64,000 nt of DNA from Phymatolithon calcareum (taxonomy: Eukaryota > Rhodophyta > Florideophyceae > Hapalidiales), in the NCBI GenBank assembly GCA_977006965.1, contig OZ345352.1, forward strand, positions 4,340,001-4,404,000. Reading direction: 5' to 3'. The position numbers and the translations under genes are program-made. Numbering within the stretch: position 1 is the stretch's first letter; every line of letters starts with the position of its first letter. Below are positions 21,796 through 31,320 of the stretch, piece after piece. The notes beneath the pieces are model-generated. The model did not search any database. It was not told the DNA's origin and worked only from the letters and a program-made list of their open reading frames with translations.

Positions 21796-21879
21796 AGCTG
21801 TCGGTTTGTCGAAGTACTGTCGTTTATTGTAAAGGTGGCTGTATACCCAACTGAAGGCTAAATGGCACCTTGGTTTCTA

Positions 21880-22660
21880 ATCATATCTCCTCTCTTTTCT
21901 TCGTTGAGCTTACTCTGTGTGCTTCAGGATTATGCTGTCTATTTCGCATACGACGCAGAAGCCTTTGCCGCCGTTCATGCGATTCAAAAAGTGGCAAAAC
22001 GCCGCATTGCGCCATGAAGCACTGCACGTTGGTTCACCACAAGCGTTGTCATTAACGGCCAACCACGGACGTATAACGCAATGATACGGAATCTTTGGTG
22101 TTTCATGGAACAACCATTGTCCCAGGAAAATTTTCAACGAAACCATTCGGATACCGAGTTATTGCGGAATTCAAGAAACGATGCTGCTGGCGGGCTCTCT
22201 CGCAGGGTATATATGAACGAAGCCTGGTGGACCACCAGAGAGTTTCGCTGACACTCGAGGCGGCGAGATCCATCATCACACCATCATTCAAACCCAAGCC
22301 TATGGCCGGCTTTCCAATGTCTCACAAACGAGCTGAAGTGATCTTGCACGAGCTGATTGGGAACTGTACCCCTCTGGTGACCGCTTTTACAATGGGGACA
22401 ACTTGGATGCAATGGCGCAGGATGCAGTAAGCAAGATGTGTAATGCTGACCGTAGCGAAATAGTTGATCATCTATTGTTACGCTTTGGTGGACGCTCTGC
22501 CTCCAGAGGCAAGTTTTTTTGGACGACTGGGCTCCAAGGCTCTAATGATTTATGCCGAAAGAAACAACCATTAGACGTACTTAAGTTTCTGAACAATGAG
22601 AAGTTGCATACGCTTAACTTTTGAGTTAGCGATCTTTCGGCAACAAAGAAAGAAAAAAGG
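21880..22660 (+). pseudogene. LINE family-F: RNase H and CCHC end, degenerate
   Basis: RNase H sequence (YDAEAFAAVHAIQKVAK near 21948) is followed, with frame changes, by LTLEAARSIITPSFKPKP, KRAEVILHELIGNC and a Cys/His end (SKMCNADRSEIVDHLLLRFG). These match the copy at 42.1-42.9 kb. Both copies end in an AAAGAAAG-rich tail. Confidence 0.75.
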
Positions 22661-22894
22661 AGTGCCTGCAAATGGCGCAGGGCAAGGTGCAGTCTCAAAG
22701 AAGCAATTGAAATCCGGAAGGGTGAGGAAGAAGGAACGCCGATTATAATTGCCATGGACAAGCCGAACAAACTCCGGAATGGGTTTCAAGGACATGTGCC
22801 AATCGATAGAGAATCTAAAAAACTTCCACAAGTCCGCACTGGAAAAGATATCCAAATCAAGGAGACCATACGTGACCAGTATTTATTGGATTGA
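22625..22894 (+). other. unidentified open frame after the family-F LINE
   Basis: An open stretch of 89 codons reads CSLKEAIEIRKGEEEGTP and KPNKLRNGFQGHVPIDRES. It has coding-like composition but no recognised family and no clear start. It is probably another element fragment. Confidence 0.25.
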
Positions 22895-22957
22895 AGGCAG
22901 CACGACCGCATAGAGTTCGAAGTCTTCCATCTCTTCGTGAACTCAACTTTTCGACAT

Positions 22958-23216
22958 TGTAGACACGCAATGCTGCACGAGTGTAATTAGCGACACTTAC
23001 ACTCTCAGGGAGAACATACCAACCAATTGGGATTGTTAGAGTAGTGTCTGTTAGTGCTCCCCCTCTTTGTACAGGGTGTGCATTTCTCGCCCCTGCTCTA
23101 TTTAAGCGGCGATCCTAAATCGCACCTTAGACTGGAGCATATCATCATCTCATCGGAGAGAGATCACCCCTTTTCATGATAAACCCAACCTTATCTTAAC
23201 ACTCCCAGTGATTACA
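22958..23216 (+). repeat. 5' LTR of the young element
   Basis: It contains a TATA-like CTATTTAAGCGG at about 23098, a likely promoter, in both copies. Confidence 0.88.
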
Positions 23217-23246
23217 GAAATTTCTTTCCTGCAGGAGAATGTTTGA

Positions 23247-23594
23247 GTGTTAAGACGAAGATTGTCCAAGTTTGAATTGGAAATGGATGACCATCGAACC
23301 ATGGGAAGCGGAAGTCTTTCGTCGGCGCAACCTACCGATCGGCAACCAACCGCCGCGCTATTCCAACCCGTGAGCCACCCGATTTTACGGAGTCTCGACC
23401 CAAGAGTTGTGACAAGGTTTTTGAAGGCGAGGAAACGGTACGATGATGAGGTCAACGAGAAGAAGAAGGAAGCCCCGGCGATGACGGTGGTATCGTACAC
23501 AGAGTCATCGACAAGAGAGAAGGCTCTACACAGTCTTCGAATGCCAATGCGCACCGAACATGCGGCGGCAAGGATTCTGGAGTTTACTTCCTAA
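23247..23594 (+). CDS. short gag-like protein of the non-autonomous LTR element
   Basis: This open frame of 115 codons begins 30 bases after the 5' LTR. It includes HPILRSLDPRVVTRFLKARK and a charged helical stretch with VVSYTESSTREKAL. The context and the alpha-helical, basic character suggest the start of a gag protein, cut off before any zinc knuckle. The first ATG is assumed; the second Met (residue 13) is also possible. It lacks protease, integrase and polymerase, so any role would be limited to particle assembly or none at all. Confidence 0.45.
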   Translation: MLRRRLSKFELEMDDHRTMGSGSLSSAQPTDRQPTAALFQPVSHPILRSLDPRVVTRFLKARKRYDDEVNEKKKEAPAMTVVSYTESSTREKALHSLRMPMRTEHAAARILEFTS

Positions 23595-23812
23595 GCGACT
23601 TCGATTGTTGCGAAAAAAATCAAGGACGGCAACCGGAGCCCGAATTGAAAGAAAGACGTTCCAGAAGGAACGCAAATATGGATAGGAAGGAGCAACCAAT
23701 TCAGAGAAGGGACCTATCTATATCTCCGGCAATAAGGAGGAGAAGGTCAGCGTAGATTTGTGTGGCAATCAACACAAATGATATTCGCGGGACGGAAAAA
23801 ATATGAAAACTC

Positions 23813-24290
23813 AAGGTCGGTAAAAGCGACGAAGAAGGACGGGGTCCAAATCAAGGCCGGGAAAAGCGGCGAAGAAGGACGGGGTCCATATCAAGGTCGG
23901 TAAAAGCGGCGAAGAAGGACGGGGTCCAAATCAAGTTCGGAAAAAGCGGCGAAGAAGGACGGGGTCCAACTCAAGTTCGGAAAAAGCGGCGAAGAAGGAC
24001 GGGGTCCAACTCAAGGTCGGAAAAAGCGGCGAAGAAGGACGGGGTCCAACTCAAGGTCGGAAAAAGCGACGAAGAAGGACGGGGTCCAACTCACGGTCGG
24101 AAAAAGCGGCGAAGAAGGACGGGGTCCAACTCAAGGTCGGAAAAAGCGGCGAAGAAGGACGGGGTCCAAACGAAGGCCGGAAAAAGCGGCGAAGAAGGAC
24201 GGGGTCCAAATCAAGGTCGGTAAAAGCTGGCGAAGAAGGACGGGGTCCAATACACGCAAGAAAAAGCTGGCGAAGAAGGCCAAGCAAACA
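23813..24290. repeat. minisatellite, 40-bp unit, about 12 copies
   Basis: The unit carries AAAAAGCGGCGAAGAAGGAC followed by GGGGTCCAACTCAAGGTCGG, with few substitutions among copies; the last two units are one base longer. Because 40 is not a multiple of 3, no frame gives a repeated peptide. It lies wholly inside the young LTR element. Confidence 0.92.
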
Positions 24291-24333
24291 TTGCGCATCA
24301 ATGATTAATACACTCTTCGAGTGTATGGGGCAC

Positions 24334-24592
24334 TGTAGACACGCAATGCTGCACGAGTGTAATTAGCGACACTTACACTCTCAGGGAGAACATACCAACC
24401 AATTGGGATTGTTAGAGTAGTGTCTGTTAGTGCTCCCCCTCTTTGTACAGGGTGTGCATTTCTCGCCCCTGCTCTATTTAAGCGGCGATCCTAAATCGCA
24501 CCTTAGACTGGAGCATATCATTATCTCATCGGAGAGAGATCACCCCTTTTCATGATAAACCCAACCTTATCTTAACACTCCCAGTGATTACA
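24334..24592 (+). repeat. 3' LTR of the young element
   Basis: It is almost identical to 22958-23216 and is preceded by a G-rich tract (GTATGGGGCAC). Confidence 0.88.
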
Positions 24593-25201
24593 ACATTCAA
24601 TCTAGTAAGGTCGCAATTGTGCCCTTTCCGGGCGCTTGGATCGACCCCATGGGGCCCAGAAGATGGCAACGAACAGGAATAAACCACACGCTTCTGAGCA
24701 GAAGTTTCTGTCGTGTCCGCTAGCTTGTCGTTGGCTGAGCGAATGCGGTACGTATTTTGTTCTCTCTCGACTGTGTGAGGGGAACTTGAGAGTGCGGGAT
24801 CCAAGCAAGCGAGCCGAAAATCGAAATACTCCTACTTCCCTTTCCACAAAGGATGGAGCTAACTATTTTACAGCACATTCGCATAACGAGAAAGCCCTAA
24901 AATGGGCAGCAAGACCATCATCGAGTGCTTGGAAAAAGAAGAAGGTTCGCTCTGAAGCCAAGAGACGAGAAGTTCAGTAGAGGTCACGCGAGACACGATG
25001 TCTAGTAGCCGGGACACCCGTAGCGAACTCCACAAGAAAACCACATAGATGGTCTAGAATCCAAACTTTTCCAGTTGCTTAGGACAGGCGGTAGGTTTCA
25101 ACGCACTACACAATGGAAGGTAAAAACTGAGAAAACCTTGCCCGCATATTAGTAAGACCTTGACGTTTTAAATAAACTTCAACCGAAAAAAATTCACATT
25201 G

Positions 25202-26974
25202 CTATTCCGTTCCTAAATACCAAACTGGTAAATTTGGTATAACGTCTCTGTCCACCGGGGTTCTGTCTAAAGGACAGAGCGGGGATTCTTCTCTTCTCAG
25301 ATAAGGCAGCAAGCAATCGGCATGGAAGAGGTGCGTACACGGCAAACGTACAACCCTCTGACCAATCTCAATATCAGCTTGATCGAAAACGCAGAAGTCT
25401 CGCTCGTCGTCGACGTCTTCACTCTCGTCCTCGTCGACAACCTCGTCCTCGTCGACAGCCTCGTCCTCTACATGAGCACATGCTTTCTCTGCTGCATCCA
25501 AAAACTCCTCGCGGAATATTGTATGCCTGTTCTCTTCAACACAAGATCGAAGAAACTCTAGCGCCACTTCCTTTCTCATTCCATGCCAGGTATTGCGGGA
25601 TTTATCATGAATTTGCTTGATCAGTCGCCAAGCAGTCACGTCAATTCGAAGCGTAGCATCGTCTTTACGTCCCGTCGCCCTGTCAAAAACTACGGCCCAC
25701 CTCTCTCGCGCTTTGCCAATGTCCGTCAACTCCTCCCTCGGCTCGTCCATGTTCGCAAGTCGAATGGCATGCCGTCGCAGCTTGTAAAACACTTGAACAA
25801 AGTGATCCTCAGACAGGAAAACGTCATCGTCTTCGCTCAGTACAGAATCAATGGCCGACGCCAAACGGTCGTCGTCAAATTTTTCAAACCGCAGATTCTC
25901 GAAAAGACAATTCAGCTCTTCCATAGCTCTCTCTGGGGATATAAAAACAGGGGCTCGGTTCTTAAACCAGTCTCTTGCAACTTCTATGGCCTTCCTCGCT
26001 GCTCTCGTTTCAATGTCTGTAGAAACCTCGTACACGTTGAGAACACCGCTCTCTCCTCCGATTAAAACTGTTTTTCCATCTGACGATATCGCACAGCAGT
26101 ATGCTTTTGATGCTGGTCTGTCAAATGATGCAACCACTGTTTTAGTATTGACATTCCACATGGAGAAGGAGCTGTAGCCAGTGGAAGCAAGAATCCGGGT
26201 ACCGTTCGCGTTTATCGCACACGGGGTGTTGAGTCTGTACGGGTTGTGAACCGGGATACGAACATCTTTCCTAGGACTGTGTGGGTGCAGCACAAATAAG
26301 CTCTCGTTGTCAGCGACAACCACTGCAGGGGCATTTGCGGCGAAGGAAATACCAGCACGATCGTACAGAGAGTCTGTCAGTGCGCTAGAGCGATGCCGTT
26401 CCCACGTGAGGAAATTGAAGATTTCTGCGCTCCGAGAGTACGCCATGTTTTCGGATGTGGTGAAGGCGACCAATCTCGAATCGGGCAACACAGATATCTT
26501 TCTGACGCTCGCAGAGAGTATTGAAGACACCCAACTTGTGACCGTATTGTCAGTCCTCCATCTGCTCAATATGAACTCGACTTTTTGTTCCCATTTTTTC
26601 CCGAAAACAGCCGAAACAAGAGACCCATCGGCACTCAACCAGCAATCGTAAGCGATGTCAAGACTCGGTTCGTTCGATCGGATTGTTGAGACACAGTTCC
26701 CGGTCATCACTTCCCATAACCGCACAGTTCCATCCGCGCTCGCCGTTGCAACGCGCTTGGCATCACCCGATATCGCACAGCTGACGACTCTTTCAGTGTG
26801 ACCTGTCAGCTTTTGCAGCGGAAAACAGCCCCGTAAATCCCAGACAATGGCAGACGTGTCACTGGAACCTGTAACCGCCAATAGTCCATCTTGAGATATA
26901 GCGGTTGACCACACAATACCCGTGTGTCCCTCAAGAGTGAGCCCATGTATGCCGTTTGATCCGTGGTTAGCCAT
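25202..26974 (-). CDS. WD40-repeat protein with C-terminal variant RING-H2 domain (paralogue 1)
   Basis: This is a 590-residue, intronless protein, probably an E3 ubiquitin ligase or scaffold. The start at 26974 (MANHGSNG) is chosen over an upstream ATG at 27034 because it aligns without gaps with the start of the paralogue at 59585. The N-terminal half has WD40 repeats: LEGHTGIVWSTAIS near residue 14 and LTGHTERVVSCAISGDAKRV near residue 57, each closing on a WD dipeptide or equivalent, with weaker blades up to about residue 340. A helical middle region follows, then an acidic stretch rich in DED near 505-525. The RING has ligands C528, D531, C546, H548, H551, C554, C567 and D570, so Asp stands where the second and last Cys are usual. 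Asp as last ligand is known in Rbx1; the ligase role is inference. The upstream region carries inverted repeats at 27236-27464. Confidence 0.88.
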   Translation of the reverse strand: MANHGSNGIHGLTLEGHTGIVWSTAISQDGLLAVTGSSDTSAIVWDLRGCFPLQKLTGHTERVVSCAISGDAKRVATASADGTVRLWEVMTGNCVSTIRSNEPSLDIAYDCWLSADGSLVSAVFGKKWEQKVEFILSRWRTDNTVTSWVSSILSASVRKISVLPDSRLVAFTTSENMAYSRSAEIFNFLTWERHRSSALTDSLYDRAGISFAANAPAVVVADNESLFVLHPHSPRKDVRIPVHNPYRLNTPCAINANGTRILASTGYSSFSMWNVNTKTVVASFDRPASKAYCCAISSDGKTVLIGGESGVLNVYEVSTDIETRAARKAIEVARDWFKNRAPVFISPERAMEELNCLFENLRFEKFDDDRLASAIDSVLSEDDDVFLSEDHFVQVFYKLRRHAIRLANMDEPREELTDIGKARERWAVVFDRATGRKDDATLRIDVTAWRLIKQIHDKSRNTWHGMRKEVALEFLRSCVEENRHTIFREEFLDAAEKACAHVEDEAVDEDEVVDEDESEDVDDERDFCVFDQADIEIGQRVVRLPCTHLFHADCLLPYLRREESPLCPLDRTPVDRDVIPNLPVWYLGTE

Positions 26975-27235
26975 GCAGTGGCGCAACAGGATTACTGTCT
27001 CTGTGGCAACGTTGGTCGTGGAGACGAAGGACACTGTATTATGATATGATACAGGTTTTTGTGAGCCGAAGTTAAAAAAATGTGAGTGAGATTCAACCTA
27101 ATTCAGAAACTTGATACCACTTTTGATTTTTTCCATCAAAACTTCATCTACTCTCAGAGGGACCTTCTTGAGAATTCGATTTTTGCGTCCGCACTACCAG
27201 TCTGGAAAAGTCCTCAAATCCAGTCCGAAAAATTT

Positions 27236-27464
27236 TCACTGGTAATGAGGACGCGGCATAGGTTTGGCGTGGCTGATATGCTCATCTATGGGACATTTTT
27301 TCTCATAACGATTTTAGTTTTCGGAAGCGGAATTGCTTTTCAACCAAACTTTTCGTGATGTTTCAAGTTTTTGCTCAAAAGTGTGCGAAAACATCTGAAG
27401 CGAAAGTTTGCAAATCAGCACTCAGCCACTGAAAACCTATGCCGCGTCCTCGTAACCAGTCCAC
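27236..27464. repeat. short inverted-repeat element upstream of the WD40-RING gene
   Basis: ACTGGTAATGAGGACGCGGC (27239 on) is answered by GCCGCGTCCTCGTAACCAGT (to about 27462), with two mismatches in 28 bases. A third, direct partial copy (ACTGGTAATGAGGAC) follows at about 27473. It is MITE-like, about 230 bp. Confidence 0.55.
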
Positions 27465-27778
27465 GAAATAATGACTGGTAATGAGGACTTTTTTGACTGG
27501 GTCTATGCCGCGATTTTGATGAATTCTCAAGAAGGCCCCTCTATCAACTACAGTAATCCATCTGCCAGCAATGCAGATATAAGACTGTCATACTCTGGCA
27601 CGAGTGATGGGATGGAAAAGATTTCTGAAAATCAATGATTTTGCCTGTATTTCATCGAATGTAGAAGCGCAAAAATCATGAATTTCATGAATTACAGTAG
27701 CTTATACCGAAGCAGAAGTCTTGAAAATATAACATATTGCCAGAATCTAGTTGATAATCAGATATTAATTGATATCCA
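27465..27778. other. no gene recognised
   Basis: This is AT-rich sequence; apart from the partial repeat copy at its left edge I see nothing. Confidence 0.4.
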
Positions 27779-27828
27779 TGAGCTTTTAGAGCGAGAAAAC
27801 AAGCTTGTTTTCTCGCTCTAAAAGCTCA
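27779..27828. repeat. perfect 50-bp palindrome without spacer
   Basis: The symmetry centre lies in AAGCTT at 27801-27806. The right arm leads into AGCTCAGTTAGGGCTCTGAC, a tRNA D-arm-like sequence also found at 40271. Confidence 0.9.
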
Positions 27829-28084
27829 GTTAGGGCTCTGACTCCAAAATAGGATACCTAATACTAAGTTCACCTACTAAAGTATCATGATGATTGCATT
27901 ATTCCCCTAAGAGGCTAGCACGTCTAGAAGGCTCGATTTGATTCCACTTGCTAAGGTCGGAGGCGTTTGCTTTGGCCGATTCAATACCTTGGTTTGGTAT
28001 ATCGCCAAGGAGAGAGGAGTATAGTCCGGGTACGCATTGCAGTAGTATCCTGCAAACGAGCCTATTCTCATCCATGCGTAGAAA

Positions 28085-28325
28085 TTATCCTGACCAGCCC
28101 AAGCCGGCGTTTGACGTACAGAATTTTGCCTGCTGGGACTCGATATAACCATTCGAGAGGAACAAGCGCCTTTTTCAGGGCCTTCCCTGCCTTGATGTTA
28201 ACAATCTTGATAGTCTTAATCTTAGTCTTTTCAATTGGTTTCTGAACAAGGACCCATTTCACGCAAAGTGACCTGCTCGAGCGACCCTCGACGCTCTGCA
28301 TGTTTTCAAAATAAGTATTTCGCAT
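28085..28325 (-). pseudogene. piggyBac N-terminal fragment (copy 4)
   Basis: The minus strand encodes LCVKWVLVQKPIEKTKIKTI and then PSRQNSVRQTPAW, matching residues about 50-115 of the copy-1 transposase. No inverted terminal repeat is visible near it. Confidence 0.7.
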
Positions 28326-29060
28326 AGAAGGTACAGTATATGGGTTCTAAGCCACTGCGCCATCCCGAATATGGATGCCGACGATGAGTCTTGGAATCGA
28401 TTTATCGATAGCCGTACAAGCAGCATTGTGCATCCGCAAAACTGTCGACGGGAAAGGAACCCATGAGTACAGGGCAGGGAAGTATCGTATTGTTTATCTT
28501 GAATTCTTCAAGATTGAGCATTACTCTACTCTACTGTACCTGATCCGTGCGGAAGGATTGCAGTGCGCACGCCAAAATGAAAGGCAACCCACGTGCCTTC
28601 TCCGCGGTAGAAAACGCAATCATTGACGTAAGCTGAGAGGTTCGATATGCCTTCATCGTTTTCCACCGGAGAAGCCATAATTACAAGCAAATACACATTC
28701 TGACTGGAAATTAATTGCCTTTTATGTCGCGCCCTTCCGCTGCAAATTCCTTCATCCCCACGATCAGAGTTGCCCTTTCTCGACGCTTTGGGTCTCCTTG
28801 TGTATAGTCCACGTCCTACTCCCGCCCTTTCACCTCCAAATTCCACCCGCCTGAATTCACCTCTTTTCGCCAATCCCACAAAAATGCATATCTGCCACTC
28901 CGCGCTCCACATCCAGCGCCCGCTCAGATGACATCTAACCCACGAGTCCGCCTTTTTCGTCTACCTCCCGCCAGAACAGATATGAATACAAACGTATCCT
29001 TGCAACAACCTCCGCACACAACACTTCCACCATCCCGCGTAATCGCGCTGTGCGACCACC
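28326..29060. other. upstream region of the FkbM-type gene
   Basis: No supported gene. Sequence from about 28730 becomes pyrimidine-rich (CCCTTTCTCGACG, CACGTCCTACTCCCGCCC) towards the start codon. A TGTGTATAG near 28800 is a weak TATA candidate. A minus-strand frame at 28526-28912 has no recognisable domain. Confidence 0.35.
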
Positions 29061-30234
29061 ATGACTTCCGCCGTCCCCGTCGCCGAACAACCCGCGGTGA
29101 CAGACCACAGTATCTCTGGCCGCGCACATCCAGCCTCTGCCGCGGCACGTCTACTGCGCAACGCGGCGCATGCTCGGCGATCCATTTTGCAACGCCCAGT
29201 GCTCCTCCTTGCTCTCGTGCCGGTCCTCCTGGTGGCAATTAACCTGTCCGCCGTGCGCGACCGCACCAATGCCGCCCGCACGGAATTCGCGCACACGCGC
29301 AGTCTGCAGGCGAACAGTCTTGCCGGCACGCTGTACATCCCGGAACGACCATGGAAGAGCAATCCGCCACGCTGGTGCACGGAGCTGATGGAGAACCCGC
29401 GAGAACGGCCGCGCACATCGTCTGTTTACGACTGCCGTCGCGGCAGGTTTGGCGCTGTTTGTGAGGATGGAACGGCGCGATTTTTCTCGCAGTATAATCA
29501 GGACGTTTGGACGTGGAAAAATGTAAGTACAACCGCAATCACACACACTCTTCGCCTGCAAATTTTAGCGCGTGAACAAACGTGCACTAATCGGTCATTC
29601 TTTTCCATGATGATGAATACTTCATGCTTACCGCTTGGCGTAGCACTGGCAATATCTGAAGCGGCGTGGTGTGTATCTGGACATTGCGGCGAATGAACCT
29701 GTCCGTATAAGCAACACCTACTTCTTCGATGCGTGTCTCAACTGGCGCGGTCTCTGCGTTGAGGCGCATCCGGCTTATCGCGACCTTCTTGTCCGCATGC
29801 GGTCATGTGGCATCATGCCGACGTGTGTCAGTGACCGCGAGGAGAACGTCAGTTTCGTCCTGGATGCGGGCTCTAGCGGCGTGCACTCTACGAACAGAAA
29901 CGTCAACGCAAAGTTTTCGAAGGAGCAGCTGCATATCACGTGCGTGCGTACCGCGGACGCCATTGCTGCGTCGGGGATGCATCTCATTGACATGCTGTCG
30001 CTTGATGTTGAGGGACATGAGCATGAGGTACTCAAAGGAATCGATTGGGCGCGTACGCGTATCAATGTTATTGTGATTGAAAGCCTTTCTGAGAAAACGA
30101 AGGCTTTGTTGCATGCGCTGGGTTACAGAAGGGCAGATACACCGTCGACACCGGAAGATAAGGCGCATGATGGAAACTTGTTTTCTGATTTTGTTTTCCT
30201 GCATCCGGATGTTGTATGGGGAAAACCTGTTTAA
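29061..30234 (+). CDS. membrane-anchored FkbM-family methyltransferase, one intron
   Basis: The exons are 29061-29522 and 29644-30234, giving 350 residues. The start has a good context (CCACCATGAC). A single hydrophobic segment at residues 44-64 (QRPVLLLALVPVLLVAI) after a short basic tail predicts a type II membrane protein, as for Golgi enzymes. The FkbM fold (SAM-dependent, Methyltransf_21) is shown by GVYLDIAANEPV (163-174, SAM-binding motif I), ISNTYFFDACLNW, LCVEAHP with E194, and LDVEGHEHEVLKG with D275. FkbM enzymes methylate sugar hydroxyls; a role in methylating cell-wall or secreted glycans is inference. The splice junction falls exactly in phase 0 and rebuilds the family's residue pattern. 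The C-terminus ends with VFLHPDVVWGKPV. No neighbour shares its pathway. Confidence 0.9.
29523..29643 (+). other. intron of the FkbM-type gene
   Basis: This 121-base, phase-0 intron has donor GTAAGT, acceptor GGCGTAG and a possible branch point GCACTAATC near 29585. It is the only intron I can support in the window. Confidence 0.88.
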
Positions 30235-30589
30235 GCTTGTACTGTGCAATCGCTTTTGTGTTGAACCTTGATGTTAAAAGTAAATTTTCTTCTTTTTCTG
30301 TGTCATTTGGTAGCAAACTGGTACAACTCCAGTGTCGTGCATGGTAGAGGCGGTCGGCAAGACAAAGGAAACGAGTGGTCTATGGCTAAAACTGTCTTTG
30401 CCTTCGACCGATTCTCAGGCGCTTCTTCACTTTTCTGACAAAAACCATCAAACAATTGAGATATAACTATCAGGGTTGTGTCTCACTTATTTTGTCATGC
30501 AACAGGAACTCAGAGACACACATAGCTGTCTAGTTTGCCCGCTAAAGCTCTTTCCCACTCACCAAACATGCATAACTGTGTGTGGTCGT
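30235..30589. other. 3' flank of the FkbM-type gene
   Basis: No gene seen. The sequence just after the stop is T-rich. Confidence 0.4.
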
Positions 30590-30940
30590 TGCATTCGCCT
30601 GGGGATCAGTATGAACAATAATGGAGTCACGGACGATACAGCAATTTCAAGAGTTTGGAATGCCGTGGGATGTATACGCAAACTCCGCCAAATAGGCGTG
30701 AACGAGGATTCCAGTCAGCCACTTGCATCAGGATTTTCAAGTCACTGATTCTCCCCAAATGGGAGTATGCCATTCACCTGAACCCGATCACCAAACGTCT
30801 GTTATCGGCAATCGAAGCAGCAGATACCCTTTTCGAAGAATACCCTTTCTCGGAGCAGCAAGGCCAGAGACGGTGCGGAGTTATGGCGATCTTCTCAGAT
30901 TTGTCCACCTCAATCCTGCCATCACCAACCTCTTGAGATC
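30590..30940 (+). pseudogene. LINE reverse transcriptase C-terminal fragment
   Basis: It encodes GISMNNNGVTDDTAISRVWN and then, frame-shifted, ATCIRIFKSLILPKWEYAIH, with LLSAIEAADTLFEEYPF. This is the usual block after the YLG motif in non-LTR polymerases and parallels 34.6 kb and 62.95 kb. Confidence 0.65.
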
Positions 30941-31038
30941 ATACTCTGCGTGCAGACCACCGATGATGGCATACACACCTCTACAAGACAATTACCGCTG
31001 GTGTCCCGCATGGATCGATACCCATTGCTATGTCTCGG

Positions 31039-31320
31039 CGCCACATTCGGTGGCAGCCGGAAAGCGACCACGCGCGATGACATTCGGGCATTGATCGGCA
31101 ACACCAAAGACTGTCTTGGAGCCGCAACCAGTGACAGTCAAGGAGCGGCGGCGCGCGAAGGATTCCCGTACCGAGCCAAGTCGTTCGACACCGACTAGAG
31201 GCGCAACCAGCGGCATTCGAGAAGCCGCCACGCGCTAAGACGCTCCCGCGACAGTCTAAGTCGCCCGACAGCGCCTGGGCGCCACAACCGGTGGCCGCCC
31301 GGAAGAATCGTTAGGCGCGT
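31039..31320. repeat. GC-rich degenerate tandem repeat, about 80-bp unit
   Basis: Roughly four diverged units each start near GGCGCCACAACCGGTGGC or a variant. GC-rich sequence without a recognised gene continues to about 31690. Confidence 0.4.

Larger units (their letters stand above)
22954..24596 (+). mobile_element. young non-autonomous LTR element with gag remnant and minisatellite
   Basis: LTRs of 259 bases (22958-23216 and 24334-24592) start TGTAGACACG and end GATTACA. I see only one difference between them (ATCATCATCT versus ATCATTATCT). ACAT flanks both sides (22954-22957 and 24593-24596), a probable target duplication. The 1.1-kb interior holds a short gag-like frame and a 40-bp tandem repeat but no pol domain, so it must depend on another element. 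Near-identical LTRs point to a very recent insertion. Confidence 0.9.

Noticed and set aside
24051-24287. 78-codon minus-strand frame rich in Pro, Phe and Arg
   Set aside because: It lies inside the 40-bp minisatellite, stays open only because of the repeat composition, and the unit length is not a multiple of three.
23813-24290. CRISPR-like array
   Set aside because: The units are contiguous with no unique spacers, in a eukaryotic LTR element.
26974-27034. Upstream ATG of WD40-RING paralogue 1 as the true start
   Set aside because: The downstream ATG aligns exactly with the paralogue's start; the extra 20 residues have no counterpart.
28526-28912. 128-codon minus-strand frame upstream of the FkbM gene
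   Set aside because: No recognised motif. It sits in pyrimidine-rich promoter-like sequence and is probably chance.
28924-29561. Overlapping minus-strand frames opposite exon 1 of the FkbM gene
   Set aside because: They are shadows of GC-rich coding sequence.
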